From Carnegiea gigantea (Eukaryota > Streptophyta > Magnoliopsida > Caryophyllales > Cactaceae), in assembly GCA_029747015.1 (NCBI GenBank), contig JAKOGI010000008.1, positions 1,507,501-1,571,500 on the forward strand: a stretch of DNA of 64,000 bases, read 5' to 3'. This document shows positions 32,718 to 44,649 of the stretch, piece after piece; positions within the stretch are counted from its first letter, which is position 1, and each line of letters starts with the position of its first letter. Both the position numbers and the translations under genes were made by a program. Below the pieces are notes generated by a model that did no database searches, had not been told where the DNA came from, and was given only the letters and a program-made list of their open reading frames with translations.

Positions 32718-33952
32718 TAGGGGTGTTCATCGGTCCAGGACCGGACCTGCTGGACTGAAGACCGAATTTTTCCCAAATGATGGACCGAGGACCGGACCGA
32801 TTTGGATTCGATCCGGACCGGACCGGACCAAATCCAGACCGATCCGGTGGCAGCAGCGCCACAAACATGCTCAAAGATTAGGCAGACAATCACAGATTCA
32901 CAGGATTCATGGCCACTAATAACATTTATCAAAGAAGATAAATGATCATGAACTTCTCCCTCATAGTTTTTCAACACTGCCTTTCAAGATTGATCAACAT
33001 AATCTCGATGTCATCATAAAAATTTCAGTCACCAATTTCAAATTACTCAGTCACCAATTTTCATGTCCAATTGTCCACAAATCGAAACCCTAGAAATTTC
33101 AGTCACCAATTTCAAATTACTCGGTGAGCACCGAGATCAGAAAAATCAGCAATTTCAAATGTCCACAAATCAAAAAAACAGAAAAACCCTAGAAATTTCA
33201 AATTAAAAGCCAAAATAATTGACTGACATTGAACAAAGCATACCTGGAGTTTGGAGAGGAGAGCACCAAGATGCTGAAAACGAAACCCTACACAGCAGAC
33301 GGGCAGTCGCAGAACCGAGCTCGAAGCAGAGAACGAGGGATTGAGAGGAGAAGAAGGCGCCTGGAGCTGGAGATGCCGAGATGGAGAAGGAGAAACCGAG
33401 AAGGTCTGGTGCCTGGTGGAGTCGTGGAGATATTGAGCAAGAACGAGGGATTGAGGGAATGAGGGATTGAGTATTGAGAGAACTCAGAGAAGAATGAAGC
33501 CTGGAGTCTAGAACCAGCCATGGGGAAATCAGAAGTGGGGATGAGAGAGGCAAAGAGGCCACGCTGAATGAGAGACGCAAAGAGCTGAGGGAGAGAGACT
33601 GCATTGCTAGGATGATGATGAACCCACTTGAGAGTTGAGGCAGAGACTAGAGAGGCGAGAGATTGAGTGGAGATCTGGAGAGGATACGAGAGGCAGCGAT
33701 TGAGTGACTAGAGAGTTGAGGTTATTGAGGTGCGAGGCAGGCACAGGGAAAAGTAAACCTCCCAAAAAAAAACTTCACACACCGGTCCGGCCCGATCCAC
33801 TCACCGGTCCACCCGGTCCAGGACCGGACCGGACCGAAGACTGAAAACAGAAAAGGACGGGACCGAGGATCGGACCGAAAGACCCCGGTCCGGTCCGGTC
33901 TGAGCCGGTTTTCGGTCCGGTCTGGTCCTGGACCATTTAATGAACACCCCTA
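32718..33952. mobile_element. Non-autonomous hAT element, 1,235 bp, with perfect 8 bp target duplication
   Basis: Ends taggggtgttcatcggtcc and, inverted from the right, taggggtgttcattaaatgg; the outer 14 bases are identical. Exact 8-base direct repeats gtacttcc flank it (32710-32717, 33953-33960). Both subterminal regions are crowded with ggtccggaccgg-type words on both strands, likely transposase-binding repeats. The middle (about 32850-33750) carries AT-rich sequence and GA-rich sequence with open frames that I do not take as genes. The clean target duplication points to a fairly recent insertion. Confidence 0.9.
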
Positions 33953-33960
33953 GTACTTCC

Positions 33961-34545
33961 TACATTTCTTTGTTTTCAAATTCAGATCTCAGTGGAATGT
34001 CTTTCCCCTTTCTTTTTCATTCTTTTATGTCGGAACTGTCGGATTCATTAGATTTGATACGGATTACTATACCAATTACTAGACCGAAAGGTCTTTCCTC
34101 CTTTTTTATTTTTTGTCTAACTTCTTTCATCTCTATCGAAAGCCTATATTTGATTTTTGATTTGGTCTAATTAGAAATGATTCTATTATTTCTGTAGCTG
34201 CAATTCAATATGGAGGATACCATATGTATCCTCTTATCTTGTTAGTTTCCCATGCAATTTTGAGTACTCAAATGTTCGATTTTTTGTTTTTCATCTCTGA
34301 ATGAAAGCAGAAGAATATCTTCTATCTTATTATTTTATTATGATCAGGATTTCAGCTTTATCGATTCTAAATTCCTAAAATTCGAATTTTTTTTATTATA
34401 AAAGAATAAAAATGAATAGTTAATAGCTAAGCCTAAACTAAGATCTCGTTTATCGAATTCCTATGCATGTGGAATTTCTGTGAGCCAGGTTAGAGCATCG
34501 CATCTGTAATGCGATGGTCATTGCATTCATAAACAATTTCAAATT
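33961..34545 (+). other. Plastid-like segment in the nuclear genome (NUPT)
   Basis: AT-rich sequence with the look of a chloroplast intergenic spacer leads into a stretch that matches chloroplast trnT-UGU (next entry). In plastomes trnT is bordered by the trnT-trnL and rps4 spacers; orientation here would put the trnT-trnL spacer to the left. The spacer identification rests on the tRNA piece and on composition, so its limits are estimates. The hAT element has its right target repeat directly beside this segment. Confidence 0.5.
34480..34521 (+). pseudogene. Remnant of chloroplast trnT-UGU
   Basis: The bases gtgagcc directly joined to aggttagagcatcgcatctg and taatgcgatggtcat correspond to the 5' half of chloroplast tRNA-Thr(UGU), with about 12 bases of the D-arm (gctta gctcag) missing at the join and one C for T change beside the TGT anticodon. 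The 3' half is absent. It cannot fold into a tRNA. Confidence 0.75.
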
Positions 34546-35170
34546 TTTACGAAGACTTTTTTCAGACTAAGCGATATTATGGATAATCCAATGCACCAAT
34601 GTGGAAAAAGAAACCTTGGTTATTTCCATGAAAAACATAAATTTCAAGCAATTACCCTCCTTCAAACCAGAGGACACCATCCATCATAGATCACGTTGAA
34701 ATCCATAAAAACTTGCTATTTAAAATCAGTATCTAACGTAGAATTTCGGATACAGGATTCAGAATGTATGTATGAGTATGACTATCCATTGGACGACATT
34801 ACAAGCAGCAGCATCTGAGATCAAAATCAGTTCAGACATAATATAATACTCTTGAACCGATTCCTCAACTACTGGCATGTCACATTCCCCTCCACGGATA
34901 AGGACAGATCTGAATTTTATGAGGTACACAAGAAATCTCCAGAACATGCATACAGGATTATCAACATCAACCAATCCCTCCAGAAAGGGGGCGAGCGAGC
35001 GAGCGAATGAACGCGGGAGACAGTTGATATCAACAACACTAATAACTACACTCAACAGAGGGCTGTACCAAAATAGCCCTTACTGACACATAGGTTACAG
35101 TAGGATGTACATAATTTGAGAAGACATGAATCCTCCCGCACAAAAAAGCAATGCACATCATGAGCAATTC
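34546..35170. other. Intergenic, downstream of NRX1-B
   Basis: No gene supported. A short gcgagcgagcgagcga run lies near 34990. The right part would include the NRX1-B 3' UTR. Confidence 0.4.
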
Positions 35171-37912
35171 TCATGGCCTGAAACACACATTCCCATCACA
35201 GATCCACTCCTCTGAAGTTCTTTTGCTCTCCGGATCGTCACTTCCGGTCCCTTTTTTCTCTTCTAGAGCACAATTTGGGTGGAGATCAAAATCGCATTCT
35301 TCACAATTGAAGGACCAGATGTGCCCGTCTTCCTCACAACCATCACATGTATAAATCGTACGTCTGGTGAGCACAAGCTCATGCTCGTCATGAAGAGCAT
35401 GGGCCATCTTCTTAGGCCAGTCCTTAGCCATCTCTTCAAGTTCGGCCTCGATTTCCTTCAACCGCTCCTCGGTAAAAGGATAAGCTTTTGCTCCGTGTAG
35501 CATGATCAGCTCTCTGGCCTCTGTTGAGATAGTCTTCCCACTTGGCCCAATAACAACTAATTTGGGGATCCCAAAGACCTTGAACAAACGGGCCAAATGT
35601 GCCTTTCGTAGGTCACCAAATGGGAGAGCTAACCAGGGCATCCCCTCAAAGAACTCCTCAAAAGAAGTCTGGTCATTGTCACTCGAGATGAAGACAACTT
35701 CAAAGTCATCATCTTTTGCCTTTACGTCATGGTAGAATTCAATCAGTCTTGGCAGAAAGGCGCGGCATGGGGGACACCAATTTGCTGAGAAATAAAGGAG
35801 AACGTACTTCCCCACTAGTTGAGAAACGGGAACCTGCAGAAAAAAGATCAAAGAATCAGGTAATATGCTCCACACATATCATATACCACAAATAATATTT
35901 ACAACCATAAAAGAAAATATGTAGCATGAACATAGCGATCCAGTTAAACTACTGTGAGGGATCATAAAAGATTTGATGCTCCAAAAGTAGAAGGTGTTAC
36001 AACAAACTCTGACCTTTGAGCCACTCTTATCTATTAAATAATCTCGATCATCTGAAACAAGAAGTGACTCCAACGTCTGCGCGTCCTGTCTTGCTTTCTC
36101 GATCTGTGCAAGCTCCTCAAATCTTTCTGGTGTGAATGGGAATGCCTCAACTCCATGATAGTCAACTGCATCTGCAGCATTAGGGTGAAGGGTTTTGCCA
36201 TCTGGCCCGATTATAACCAAAGTGGGAAGATCCGAAAGATCAAAATAACGAGCCAGTTTGATGCAGCTCTTATCCTTGAAAGGCAAAGAATACCAGGGCA
36301 TATGGCGAAATCCCCGTTTAAATGATTCTTCGTCCTCATCAAGGGGAATCAACACAGTCTCAAAATTCTCCCCCTTTGCCTTCAACTTCTCATAAACTTC
36401 TATCAGTACTGGAGTGAAATCTATGCATGATCTATATGAAGTCAGTGAGAAATATAGACCAACAGTCTTGCCTTCAAGCTGAGCGACAGGAACCTAGCAA
36501 GACCGATAAAAGAAAACACTTTTAGACTATGCATTTGTTCCATATTATGCTTCCAAGGGTATCTTATTCTAATCTCTTATGTCAACAAATATGGATATTG
36601 GTTGACCAGAGCCAATGCCCTCAATACTTACCTTCTTCCCATCAGCCGAGAGTACATAGTCACGAGATGGAGAAACCAAAATGGATTTTAGGGTTTGTTC
36701 CTTCCTCGTTGTAGCTTCTTGCTCTTTCAATTCGTTAATCCTTTCTGGAGTAAATGGATATGCGTCTGCTTCATAATCACGGACAATCTCAACACCATCA
36801 TCAATTAGAACCTTCCCATTTTCATCTAGCACTACAAATTGCGGGATCCCTTCTACACCAAACATTTCCTCCAACTTATCACGTGCATCTGAGTCAGAAA
36901 ATGGGATGGCAAGCCAAGGCATCTTTGAGAAGTACTTATCAAATGACTCCTCATCTTCATCGGATGAGACGAAAATAATTTGGAAATCTTTTCCTCGAGC
37001 AGTTAACTCATTATATGCTTCAATAAGAGTTGGGGTAAAACGTCGACAAGGCCCACACCAAGAAGCCGAAAAATACAAGCCAACTTTTCTTCCTTTCAAA
37101 GTGTCAATACTAACCTACAGAAATCCACACATGATGAACAAAGAGATCATTTAAATCCACACAAGATAAACCATTAGTCTTTCTCATTCATTTTATTGAG
37201 CTTCGAAACTTACCAATCCAAATACACAATTGCAAAGAGTTCCACATTAACTAAAGATTACATACCCTCGCACTGATGGAACATTCATCCCAAACAAGAA
37301 AAGAGATTTGATCAACTTAAAAAAAAACAACATGGATATGGATAGTTTAAACAAAAACCTTAGCTAGAAGCCAAAATGGTATCATATGATACAACAAATG
37401 ATTAACCAAATCAAAAACACAAAAAAAAAAAAGTAAAAGGGGAAAAATAATGGCATGCATGCTAAAAGCTAAATGGAGTAGCAGTATCACTATGTAATCT
37501 ATGTTAATTTAATCCAAAAAGGGCTTGCTTTTCGCACTACGGTTCCCTAAATGTCTTACTACACAAACCCTGATTTCAAGCTCAGGTTTTTAGATTATCC
37601 CATCCAAACTCCATAGCTTAAATTTCAGTGTAAGAGTTGTCAATTTGACAGCGAAAGGGGGAGAAATTACAAACAGAAAACACAGGAAATCCCAAATCAT
37701 CCCTTGAATTATTAACCCAACAAGTTTGAAACGTTAATTTCTTGACCATCAATCAGTTAAATTGCAACACAGCAGAATCATATTCAAGCACTGGAAGTGA
37801 TTACCAGGTCGCCGTTGCTGCAAACAAGGAAATCTCGAGCACTGGAAGTGAGAATCGAATGAAGATCAAACGTCACAGAAAGCTCCGCCTCAGCTGATTC
37901 ATCCTCAACCAT
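35171..37912 (-). CDS. NRX1: Nucleoredoxin 1-type protein (copy B)
   Basis: Four exons in phase 0 (37912-37805, 37114-36632, 36493-36014, 35833-35171) encode 577 residues. The exon plan is the same as in copy A, and exon lengths differ by only 3-9 codons except for the last, which is shorter because the acidic spacer is reduced. Thioredoxin domain 1 has WCGPC (Cys56/Cys59) where copy A has WCPPC; domain 2 has SYRSC, again without the first cysteine; domain 3 has WCPPC (Cys377/Cys380). The DC1-like zinc module follows ([23 protein letters not shown]). Start: the ATG at 37912 gives [11 protein letters not shown] and then the conserved [15 protein letters not shown]. Same strand as copy A, so this is a direct-repeat pair of an old gene duplication. 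Confidence 0.95.
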
Positions 37913-40900
37913 GGCGGTTCGACCCCTAGATAGAGAGAGGGGGGGAGAGATGTTAGCCCCAATGCGATGTGAGAGGATTCATCGTTATCGTATCGAATAT
38001 CAATTTGAGGGCAAAAATTACAAAAAATTCGTCAAATAAACACTTATTGGTGCAGGTAGCCAGGTACTATTGTTAGGCAAATTTAGAGTTTAAATAAGAA
38101 GGCCGGCCGCAAGCATACAACTTCCGCTGTAGTACTTGAGGGTCATGTCCTCGGGGACGATAGTAAAGATTAAAGTCGCAAAGCGAGGATTAACTAATTA
38201 GCTACTAAAATAAATGAAATCCTTCAAAGCAAGCTAACATCCTGATTCAACTAAACGATCATCCAAACTCTCAATTGAACGAAGGCATGCAACTTAAATT
38301 AATGAACTTAAACGAATTAAACCTAAGCATTCAACTAAATAAAACATATTAAGGAGACTATGCAAACAACACTATTCATCTAAAATTGAAACCTGGAATT
38401 TGTTTAACCTCTAATTTAAAGCAATTTAAAACCTATAGTTAACACTATTTACCATTCGACTCTACCAAAATCAAAGCACTACCAAAACAAATCAACTAGC
38501 CAACATCATTCCTCACCCAGTCAGATCAACTGGCCAGATTCAAGATACCATAATCCAACATCATTCAGCTAACAACATCAGTCCAGAATTAACAACATCA
38601 TTCAACATTACAAGCAAAGCAAATCAGAAGAGTTCGAACAACCCAGAATTAGTGCAACTCGAACCACAAAACATCCAACAGAAATGGAAATTAACTAGCA
38701 ACAATACCGAGCAGCAGGCCTAGCAATTTAATCAAAACCCTAAACTACGAAATCATAATCCATTATCATGTCTACGAAAAACTGGAACGAAATTTAATCA
38801 AAACCAGAGCTGCATATAACCGATATTCACATGTCTGAACAGAACAAGAACTTAGCAGCAGGAGATGGTGAGATTCGGCATACCAGAACACAACCAGAAT
38901 TGAAGATGCTTAAATAGAGGAGTGCCGAAATTGAAGAGCCCGTAAACAAGGCCTGGAACGAATGCCAAAATCAACCTTAAACCAAGCCTAACTTTTGAAA
39001 ATTTCACACTGTTCTTGCGATCACAACCCAGAATTAACAAAATCTAACCTAATTACATGAAATTAAAGGCTGGAAACAACTCTAAAATCGAAACCCTAAT
39101 CCGAAACAACCCTAAATTTCGAATGACTGAAACTAACACGAAATTAAACCTAAATCCAAACCTAAAGTTTAACTAAGCCTAAAACCCTAAATTACGTAAA
39201 AAATTAGACTTCAATGGCGTCTCTAGCTTGATGTATACACGAACTCAGCTTCAATCTCGACCCTTCGATTTCACAGCTTGCGTGGACGGTGGATGAAGAT
39301 GGTGTGCTGGCAGGCTACGTGGTCGCTGGTGGGTGAGGGGATGGAGGTGCGTGTTTGGTGATGCGTCGACGCGAAGAGAGAGAGATGGCGATCGAAGAGA
39401 GAGAAAGGAGAGACGAGGATGAAGCAGGGGAAGGGTTTCGGGTTCTCGGGGCGTTTGGGGCTTGTTTGGCTGATAGAGGAGGAAGAAAGCGAAGGGGATG
39501 GGGTATTAAGATCACGTGAGGCGCACGGCTTTGGGGGGAGGGGAAGACGACATCACGTGCCAGGCACGCTTGGGGGAAAGGGTTGGGCCGGTTTTCCTAT
39601 TTGGGCTGGTTTCTTTCTTCTTTTTTTTAATTGGGCCAAACAATAAAAGGGCTTTTGGTTTGAGTTCGAGTCCATTCGGTCCAATTTCCATTCCCGATAT
39701 TTTTGTCATCTTTTTTCCGCATTTTCTTGCATTTTTCCACATTTATTCAAAACCTATAAAATAAAATAAAATCAAATAAAAACCTTAAAAATACAATTAT
39801 AACGAGCATAAAACTAGTGTAAAAGTACCTTAAAAATAGCACATTTTTGGCACGAATAATTATCTAGTTGTTGGAATTAACTATGGATTTTCTGGAGCTC
39901 TCCCTCTCTGATAAGGATTTTCTCTTCCCAAAGTTTTTTTTTTTTTTAAGCAGTGAAATTAATTTTGGGTTTCTGTTAGTTGATACCAATACTGGTGATA
40001 ATACTCATGCTAATATTGATGGCACACTAATGCTACTGCCAAGGGAGTCTCAGATGATAGCAAGATAATTACTCAACTTTTGGATAATATTCACAGTTGT
40101 CCGATTTGTGTTGGGAAGTTCACCTCCCAAGTACTAAGTTGTAGATCTTCTATGGAAGATGGTGAAGAAATTGATAGCACATTACGCCTATTTGATGGTC
40201 CTCTCGAAATAGAGCTTCAATTCTATGAAAAAAAAGTAAGAGATGTAAACTTTCCAACGAGGTAAGAAGAGTGACAATAAGAATTCAATTTCAAATCACG
40301 GCTCGCTTAGTTCTATTGAAATTGCGAAAGAAGTTTTGGATTTAGGGAAAAAAAACTTGGCATTTCTGTTTCGAAGGTGAGAACTCGACAATTAGAAGAA
40401 TCGCAAGAAACCTAATTAAAGAATTGGAAAACAAATGACAGATTAAAGATTTATGTGTTTAGGCTATCTCCTGTGGCCGTTTTAGTTGATGTCTGAGTTT
40501 GAAACTAACGGCTTGTTTGGACTTACTTGTTTGCGATTTGTAGCTTATAGGTTATTTTTCTTATAAGCAGTGTAATGGTTGTATTATCTTTCTTTAGTAT
40601 TGTAATAGTCATGTCCAATTAAGTAATCAAAAACACTAATGTTAATACTAATGGTAATACTGATAATAGTAGTAGTAATTATAATTAAAACAAATAATTA
40701 TTGTTATTTTGGATTTGTAGATGTCTCTTTTATCTGCCCTTTGAAGACCCACCAGCAAGCATGAGGCACGTGATGATATTTCGGGAATTGATTGTTCCAG
40801 ATTTCCAACAAACACTTATACTTTCCTCTTTTTGTTTTTAACATAAAGGGAAAAATTAATTAATCATTTTTTACTTTCCCAAACAGCACTTACAGTGTAT

Positions 40901-42124
40901 ATAAGACCGATGAAAACAAAAGTAATTATTCTAAATCGAAATATAATATCTGTTTTAACAAAACTAACTTGCATGAAAATTGCTCATCTTCCCACTCAAA
41001 TCGTTGTTTCTTTATACAACTTAGAGAAGTGATCAACATATCTATTGTAATTTCATACTTATGAGAGATTTGCAGATCTGGTGTAGTTTTCTTAAGCTAA
41101 ATATTCTTCCGACATGAAAAATTGTAGTTGAAGTGTTGACGCCAATTAAACTGTTGCTTGGCATAAAACGTAATTCATTCCCTGAAAAGCAAGTAAACAA
41201 CCACACAAAACAAGTGAAATCAAAACTAAAATGAGATACTTACTAATAAAAAGATAAAAATAATACTTAAGCAAATAGAAAGAAAGGTAAGTGGCCATAA
41301 TGACTGAAGAAGTTAAGCATTCCAACTTCGTAAAATTACTGCAGTGAATCAAAGAGATGAGAGGAAAATGAAAATTTCGAGAAAATGAGGAGAATCGCGG
41401 TTGCCACTTGACTTGAACACTTAACACTTTAAACAGCAAGGATTCTACTGACCCAAGAATGAAGGGGGAAAAAACTAAAAAAGAGGAGCAAAGTTTTCTC
41501 CCAAAAAGAACAAAAATAAATGAAAAAAGAAAAGAAAAATAAAAGGGCCACACCATCAAAGTTTGTAGGCCGCCCCGTGATTTTATGGGCTACCGAGTAT
41601 TACTATTTATTCTATCTGTAATTGTTATACGAAATAGGGAAAAAAAAGAGGAAGCAGATGAGGCATAACTTTTGGATCGAGCAATCTATTAGAAATACAT
41701 GGTTATAGTTTCTGTAGAATTCTTTTCCTATTAATAGAGCATCTCCAATAATAAAAATTAATAAATAACTAAACCATCCAACTAATTAATCAGGTAATCA
41801 TGGATCATAAGATAGATAAAAAAAATAATCATTTCCATTTCTTTATATAGAAAAAGCAAAGAACAAAGATGCATGATTTTTGTTAGGCGTACATCCGAAA
41901 GTGGCACTGTTTGGTACGCCAAAGCTAACCTTTTTAAATAAAAATCTTAAGTGACTTTTCTTTCACCAATATTCTTTCATTACAATTTACACATGCATTT
42001 CTGTGGCTTTTAGTTTTGGCCAAATTAAGGCACTCTTTTTTCTCCCCCTTTTCATTGTGCTTATCTCCAAGAAACTCAGCCATCATATTAGACTTTCTTT
42101 TTCGAGTCGACATGATACTTAGAT
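37913..42124. other. Gene-poor region with probable non-coding transposon sequence
   Basis: About 38040-39860 has features I associate with plant non-coding repeats: a phrase gcaagcatacaacttccgct ... gtacttgagggtcatgtcct ... ggggacgatag near 38110, long AT-rich stretches, a short GC-rich block at 39200-39600 and a right part with ttataacgagcataaaacta ... gtgtaaaagtacctt. I could not find convincing ends or a class. 39860-42124 shows only AT-rich sequence and open frames without similarity; an A+T-rich 137-codon frame on the minus strand at 41146-41559 is not convincing. Confidence 0.35.
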
Positions 42125-42590
42125 TAGGAGTGGACAATGGATTGGGTATTCATTGGATTAAGTGGGTAGGTCTGTTTAAAATAGGGCCAATAAAGATTCG
42201 GGTCAATAATGGACCGGATCAATAGCGAGCTGATCCATTAAGGTATATTAACGGGCCGGTTCGGATCGGCCCATTAACGGGCCATTTAGTCATCCATTAT
42301 TTTTTAAATCCTACCTGACGTACTAGTTTACATGTTTCAATTAGTTAAATTTAGTACTAACACTTTATACATAACAATAATTATTATATGTATGCTTTTG
42401 TGCAAATTTATTCCATTTTAAAACGGACTAAAAACGGATCACCCATGGGTTCACCCGACCCGAGCCGTTTATTTGCACAAAAGGCCCAACCCATCTCAAA
42501 TGATTAACGGAACGGCCATGGCCCGACCCGATCCACTTTATATATGGGTCGGCCCTAACCCGACTCAATCCGGTCCATTGTCCACCCCTA
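42125..42590. mobile_element. hAT-type MITE, copy 1
   Basis: Left end taggagtggacaatggattg and inverse right end taggggtggacaatggacc share 17 of the first ~18 bases. The body is rich in gggtcaat/gacccg words and is alignable over its length with the copy at 44650-45124. The flanking 8-mers (acttagat / actagaac) match only weakly. Confidence 0.75.
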
Positions 42591-42738
42591 ACTAGAACTT
42601 AGTGATTTTCAAAAAGTTCTATCATATATAAAAAAAATCATTTTTTTTTTGAAGATACGACACATTAAATGTACCAAACAACTTGATGACCTCACAGGAA
42701 CATAGTTTTTTTATCAATTTGAAAGCATAAATTGGCAT

Positions 42739-42945
42739 ATGTATATGACAAATAGCATCAAAGCAGCAGCAATACAAGCAAGTTTTACTGATATCCATAT
42801 TAAGGGGGACAATAAAATTCTTATCCAAGTAGTTCAACTTCAAGGTCACATTCAAGCGGCATGGGAGATCCAAGTTTCGATACATGATATTCACACTTAC
42901 ATTCAACTTTGTAACAATGTTTTTATCACTCATGCTTTTAGGTAA
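42739..42945 (+). pseudogene. RNase H remnant of an L1-type LINE
   Basis: The frame reads TDIHIKGDNKILIQVVQ, then QAAWEIQVSIHDIHTYIQ and NNVFITHAFR, which corresponds to the C-terminal RNase H domain of plant LINEs (I/EGD, ALQG, IxDI, HVFRE motifs). The usual Glu of IEGD is Lys here and the frame ends at the HxFR motif. No reverse transcriptase precedes it. The larger LINE at 56650-59890 has the same domain near its 3' end. Confidence 0.65.
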
Positions 42946-43533
42946 GGGAATTGTACAAGCGATTGACTAGAAAAACATGGTCTATCATTACATTCCATAG
43001 TAGTGTGGAATGAGATTTCGCATAGGGAACTTCCTTGTCTCCTCTATGAGGATAATACAGAAAGAACCCTTGAGAAAAGGACTACTTAAATTATATTCTT
43101 GTGAGAATAGAATATTCTACACAGTAAGTACAATTTTATTTTTCCCTTGGAACACATGCCACACACCTTCGATGTACTTACCAGAAAGTACTTAACAATA
43201 TTTCAAAACAAATCAAAATAGAGCCTATATCTCGTTTAATTGCATTTAAAAACAAAAAAGTCCCTTTACAAATTGTGAAAGCTACTGCATATATAAAAAC
43301 TCAAACCACATTGCCCCTTTCCTTGAGCACTTGGAATATGGATGAATAAAGAAGGGCTCGAACATCGCTTTCTCTTCATAAAAAGCAGAACAATCGAGAA
43401 ACTGAAGAAAATGGGGCTAATTAAGTGTCCCTTTAAAGCAACCCGAAAGGAATAATCTTTGCTTTATTAAAGATAACAACACCGAAAAATGCCCACATTA
43501 CTTCCCCCACTTTTAAACTCCGTTACCTCTACA

Positions 43534-43539
43534 TATAAG
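43534..43539 (+). promoter_or_regulatory. Candidate TATA box for the membrane protein gene
   Basis: tataag within catataagcc, about 195 bp before the ATG at 43733. Spacing to a transcription start near 43565 would leave a leader of about 170 bases. Confidence 0.35.
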
Positions 43540-43732
43540 CCATGACTTGTATATGCCAAAGGCCAATCACGTTGATGTTGTTGTTCTTGCCTTAGCTTTC
43601 CCCATATTACTTCCCCAACTCCTTTAATCAAGAAGAAAGTAGAGCACGAATTCTCTCCATTTATATATCCTGACAAACCTCGTTCTTCCAATTTACTTGA
43701 AGAATTTGATTCTAAGATCAGACCAAATCAAA

Positions 43733-44209
43733 ATGTCAGCTTCATTTCAAGCCTTACCACCACCAGGACCGCCTCCACCTGGCATGGTCCTCCCAACCGG
43801 GGGGTCAAGTGGGGAGGGGCAAGATCCCTCCCATTTATCAAGTGGCTCATTTGGGATGGTTTTCATAGTCCTAGCAATCATACTTGTTATATCTGCCATC
43901 GCTTGTGTCCTAGGCCGATTTTGTAGCAAGAAGTCCCACAAGTCTCATCATCCTAGGGCTCATAAACAAGGCTATGGGAATGGGAACAACCACTACAACC
44001 ATGGCCACCACCATGGTGGGGTTTACCCTAGAGGCCGGGACCTTGAGTTTGGGTTCCGGTCTAGGGAAGGTGACATCATGCCACCCCTAGGGTTTGATCC
44101 TCAGGAGAGGGGGGCCAGTATAGCTAAGGTGGCTAACCATGGGGGTCTTAGAGGTGATGGCATGGCTGGGGGAATGGAACATGGTGGTCAACATGGAGAA
44201 TTTCCATGA
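43733..44209 (+). CDS. Small Pro-rich single-pass membrane protein
   Basis: One intronless frame of 158 residues. A Pro-rich N-terminus (ALPPPGPPPPGM, residues 6-17) and a Ser/Gly-rich stretch are followed by one strong membrane segment, GMVFIVLAIILVISAIACVL at about residues 41-60, then a Cys/Lys/His-rich basic region (CSKKSHKSHH) and a Gly/His-rich tail (NHGHHHGG). The layout resembles plant proteins annotated as hydroxyproline-rich glycoprotein family, with SFGxVFxVLAxI before the membrane helix; their role is unknown. Positive-inside logic would put the basic tail in the cytosol. Start: the first ATG in frame is at 43733 (MSASFQ). Two hAT MITE copies flank the gene. Confidence 0.75.
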   Translation: MSASFQALPPPGPPPPGMVLPTGGSSGEGQDPSHLSSGSFGMVFIVLAIILVISAIACVLGRFCSKKSHKSHHPRAHKQGYGNGNNHYNHGHHHGGVYPRGRDLEFGFRSREGDIMPPLGFDPQERGASIAKVANHGGLRGDGMAGGMEHGGQHGEFP

Positions 44210-44649
44210 TATTGCAAGTTACAAGATGCATCAATTGATGAAGATTTCCTTCACATGTTCTCTCTTGGTCAATCTGTTTCCTATTCCTTCTTATTTTCCC
44301 TGTTTATTTCCTAGCTTATCGTGATTTGGTGTAAAAAATTTGTATAATGGTATATGTATATGTTCTCAAATGGAAGAGAAATTACAATATAGAAGTGGTT
44401 TCAAGAATCACAAGATTAGCAAGCACCCAGCTGTTATCATTTCTACAGCATTATGTTTATGCTTCATAGGATTGTTGTCTTTCTTCCTAAGGACTAATTA
44501 TACCAGGCTCTTTCACAGGTTTGTGGCAATTTGTGAAGACTTTGTTATTTTTCCCCCCCAAGGTTTCTCTGAAGTGCTGTAGTGTATAGTTTCATACAAA
44601 TCGTATAAGAAAGTAAGGAATTTGGTGGCCAATTTATATGATTTGAGGT

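Noticed and set aside
33203..33604. 133-codon Ser/Leu-rich frame and overlapping plus-strand frames
   Set aside because: They lie inside the hAT element and result from GA-rich sequence; no domain is visible.
41146..41559. 137-codon Phe/Leu/Ser-rich frame on the minus strand
   Set aside because: Composition equals that of AT-rich background, no conserved motif, no promoter-like context.
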